Assembly: GCA_027340195.1 (NCBI GenBank)
Contig: DAHWNE010000127.1
Coordinates: 1 to 5,356 of the forward strand
Direction: 5' to 3'
Source: Acetobacteraceae bacterium
GTDB taxonomy: Bacteria > Pseudomonadota > Alphaproteobacteria > Acetobacterales > Acetobacteraceae
Length of the DNA stretch: 5,356 nucleotides
The translations under genes were made by a program, and so were the position numbers. Positions 5,221 through 5,356 of the stretch are shown piece by piece (within the stretch, counting starts at the first letter, position 1; every line of letters starts with the position of its first letter). Under the pieces are notes generated by a model. That model was not told where the DNA came from and ran no database searches. It was given only the letters and a program-made list of their open reading frames with translations.

Positions 5221-5356
5221 ATGCCCGCGCCCGAGACCATTCCGTACCCCGACGCCGTGCTCCGCCGCATTCTGTCTACCACGCGGGTGATCGCGCTGGT
5301 GGGGGCATCGTCGAACTGGAACCGCCCCAGTTATTTCGTGATGAAATATCTCCAGG
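5221..5356 (+). CDS. CoA-binding protein, YccU-like (3' partial)
   Basis: Only the first 45 codons are inside the window; the frame is open to the edge. The sequence shows the start of a CoA_binding Rossmann domain: a lead-in helix (YPDAVLRRILSTTR, 9-22), then VIALVGASSNWNRPSYFVMK (23-42), whose V-G-A-S loop and RPSY-x-V-M motif are characteristic of COG1832 proteins. These small cytosolic proteins (usually about 140 residues) bind CoA or a related nucleotide, but their physiological role is poorly defined. GAGGA (5211-5215), 5 nt ahead of the ATG, supports the start. It is transcribed away from the amidohydrolase operon across a 64-bp gap. Confidence 0.88.
   Translation, partial: MPAPETIPYPDAVLRRILSTTRVIALVGASSNWNRPSYFVMKYLQ

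Noticed and set aside
1..5356. CRISPR array, tRNA, rRNA, insertion sequence or attachment site
   Set aside because: No regularly spaced repeats, cloverleaf, transposase or terminal inverted repeats were seen on either strand.

Overview
The window is very GC-rich (roughly 70% by eye, with strongly G/C-biased third codon positions in the confident genes). The protein types look like those of an environmental alphaproteobacterium, perhaps an Acetobacteraceae or other Rhodospirillales member. The taxonomy is an inference from composition and gene resemblance; no rRNA or other marker gene is present.

Layout. (1) Bases 1-858, plus strand: the possible 3' end of an unidentified gene, whose stop overlaps the start of a complete DUF1028-family gene. 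(2) Bases 786-2282, minus strand: a MocR/PdxR-type regulator, made of a GntR winged helix fused to an aminotransferase-like domain. Its 3' end runs 73 bp into the DUF1028 gene from the opposite strand. (3) Bases 2283-2365: a short divergent intergenic region holding a perfect 10-bp inverted repeat, the best regulatory signal in the window. (4) Bases 2366-3082, plus strand: an FMN-binding split-barrel protein of the pyridoxamine 5'-phosphate oxidase-like superfamily, most probably the target of the MocR regulator. (5) Bases 3091-3349: a minus-strand intrinsic terminator followed by about 230 bp of lower-GC, hairpin-rich sequence without a convincing gene. (6) Bases 3350-5156, minus strand: a two-gene operon, a COG3618-type amidohydrolase/lactonase-like enzyme followed 4 nt later by a short-chain dehydrogenase. 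(7) From 5221, plus strand: the first 45 codons of a CoA-binding (YccU-like) protein, divergent from the operon.

How the parts work together. The regulator and the flavoprotein form a classic divergent pair. The regulator probably senses PLP or a PLP-amine/amino-acid adduct and acts at the shared palindrome. The amidohydrolase and SDR look like a small catabolic module (for example dehydrogenation of a polyol or sugar to a lactone and hydrolysis of a lactone), but the substrate cannot be read from sequence. DUF1028 is a family of unknown function with an Ntn-hydrolase-like fold.

Most of the window is ordinary accessory metabolism, and I see no clear sign of a wholly new system. The items most worth following up are the operator, the 3123-3349 segment, the antisense-derived C-terminal tail of the regulator and the Asn at the usual catalytic Asp position of the amidohydrolase.
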